DNA of 64,000 nucleotides. Origin: Vulcanimicrobiota bacterium. Its GTDB lineage: Bacteria; Vulcanimicrobiota; Xenobia; Xenobiales; JADMJV01. Below the pieces are notes generated by a model. It saw only the letters and a program-made list of their open reading frames with translations. It ran no database searches and was not told the DNA's origin. Below, piece by piece: positions 63,440 to 64,000 of this stretch. The position numbers and the translations under genes are program-made. Location of the stretch: assembly GCA_019637395.1 (NCBI GenBank), contig JAHBVR010000001.1, positions 1 through 64,000 on the forward strand, in the 5' to 3' direction. Numbering within the stretch: position 1 is the stretch's first letter; the number at the start of each line of letters is the position of its first letter.

Positions 63440-63504
63440 GTTCAAAACCCTCCAAAAATTCAAAAAACCCGAACCGTTGCCGGCCGAGTTTTTTTGTTTG
63501 CTAA

Positions 63505-63521
63505 AGGCCTGCTTCAGGCCT
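63505..63521 (-). terminator. Short hairpin after the 46-aa peptide gene
   Basis: AGGCCTG-CTT-CAGGCCT, a seven-base stem between the two small minus-strand genes. T-rich sequence follows only after some bases, so it may slow rather than stop transcription or act as a processing site. Confidence 0.4.
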
Positions 63522-63535
63522 CTATTAGGAAATCT

Positions 63536-63676
63536 TTAGCCGCCCTGACCGGTGATGGCGCTCACCAGCTTCTGGACGATTTCCATGGCACCGCCACCCG
63601 CGTCGCCTTTACCGCCACCTTTGCCACCGCCGGCAATGCCGCCGATCACTTTACCGATAATTTCACCAATGGCCAT
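63536..63676 (-). CDS. 46-residue Gly/Lys-rich amphipathic peptide
   Basis: ATG 63676 with AGGAGG at good spacing, so translation is well supported. The sequence begins MAIGEIIGKVIGGIAGG, continues with GGGKGGGKG, and ends in an amphipathic helix MEIVQKLVSAITGQGG. Two short hydrophobic helices joined by a flexible glycine link resemble class II-type bacteriocins or phenol-soluble peptides. No leader or transporter is seen. Confidence 0.6.
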   Translation of the reverse strand: MAIGEIIGKVIGGIAGGGKGGGKGDAGGGAMEIVQKLVSAITGQGG

Positions 63677-63795
63677 GATTGAGGTCCTCCTGTGATTTGG
63701 TTGAGCCAATTCTCTCATAACCCGGGCCGCTTGGGAAGCTTTTCACAATCATTTAACATGCGGCCCGCTCGACTATTTGCTTATTTTCGCAATGC

Positions 63796-64000
63796 TTATC
63801 CGCGGCAATCCAGAGCATAGCGGATGGTATCCACCGGATAGCCCATCTGGGTATGCCAGCTCGACAGCGAGGCTACCGCCAGGCTGCCGTCGCCATATAC
63901 AAAACCTCCCTCTCGTCCCGCCACAGACTCGGCCGCTCCTTGCAAAAAAACCGACAGACCGCGGCCGGCAAACTCCGGCGCAATGGCTACATCATAAACG
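63796..64000 (-). CDS. GNAT-family acetyltransferase, C-terminal part
   Basis: Open from the window edge to a TAA at 63796-63798. The readable 68 residues begin VYDVAIAPEFAGRGLSVFL, which fits GNAT motif A with the acetyl-CoA loop (A-G-R-G-L). Then come a Ser/Trp segment (LAVASLSSWHTQMGYP) and the end ALDCRG. The N terminus lies beyond the window, so the substrate class cannot be told. Confidence 0.65.
   Translation of the reverse strand, partial: VYDVAIAPEFAGRGLSVFLQGAAESVAGREGGFVYGDGSLAVASLSSWHTQMGYPVDTIRYALDCRG

Overview
The window comes from a GC-rich bacterium with a Gram-negative-type cell plan. The evidence for that plan is a short secretin-like protein, several pseudopilins, a lipobox lipoprotein and many signal peptides. 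I see no rRNA or tRNA gene, no CRISPR array and no complete insertion sequence. The mix of familiar housekeeping genes with many unrecognised secreted, Gly/Pro-rich or small proteins points to a poorly sampled phylum. An Eremiobacterota/Vulcanimicrobiota-like lineage is a guess that the sequence alone cannot settle. Genes are tightly packed, with many ATGA overlaps between neighbours and short convergent stop overlaps.

Layout. 0-7 kb: pyruvate phosphate dikinase, a lectin-domain secreted protein, and cysD plus a cysN-cysC fusion for sulfate activation, followed by a frameshifted Rpn-type remnant. 7.5-12 kb: an EF-hand protein, a cytosolic FtsH-like AAA protease, an SGNH hydrolase and small secreted or basic proteins. 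12-17 kb: a pyrimidine operon pyrB-pyrI-pyrC-pyrD-pyrE-pyrF, complete except for carbamoyl-phosphate synthase. 17-24.7 kb: Uma2, ComM/YifB, a secretin-like protein, a PilZ protein, rhomboid protease, RluD, an MFS exporter and a GAF protein. 24.8-31.7 kb: three orphan small proteins, then an overlapping run FHA-BTAD regulator, pseudopilin, pilin-like protein, PilX-like protein and PEGA-like/Ser-Thr kinase. 31.7-48 kb: VOC protein, lipoprotein, two large orphan proteins, Nudix, yacL-like and ispD, HyuB, a PAS/coiled-coil/GGDEF/EAL protein, AsnB, an unusual pilin-leader multi-membrane zinc-ribbon protein and a second SGNH hydrolase. 48-52.7 kb: ArsR/SRPBCC pair, a small protein with three exact 39-residue-spaced PFGNCWGT motifs, two putative F420-type oxidoreductases and an HDAC-family deacetylase. 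52.8-62.8 kb: a fully reducing type I PKS, a stand-alone condensation-type acyltransferase, an AAA ATPase/TOPRIM-like pair and a methyltransferase. 62.8-64 kb: an acidic protein, a 46-residue Gly/Lys peptide and the end of a GNAT acetyltransferase.

How the genes work together. The pyr operon makes UMP. The PKS, condensation protein and perhaps the methyltransferase look like a short pathway that builds a saturated acyl chain and transfers it to an acceptor. The minor pilins, FHA regulator, kinase, secretin-like, PilZ and EAL proteins suggest a phosphorylation- and c-di-GMP-controlled surface or secretion apparatus. The most novel candidates are the PFGNCWGT repeat protein, the AAA/TOPRIM-like pair (possible defence module), the pilin-leader membrane protein, the FHA-pilin-kinase operon, and several hairpins in 5' leaders that may control translation or transcription.
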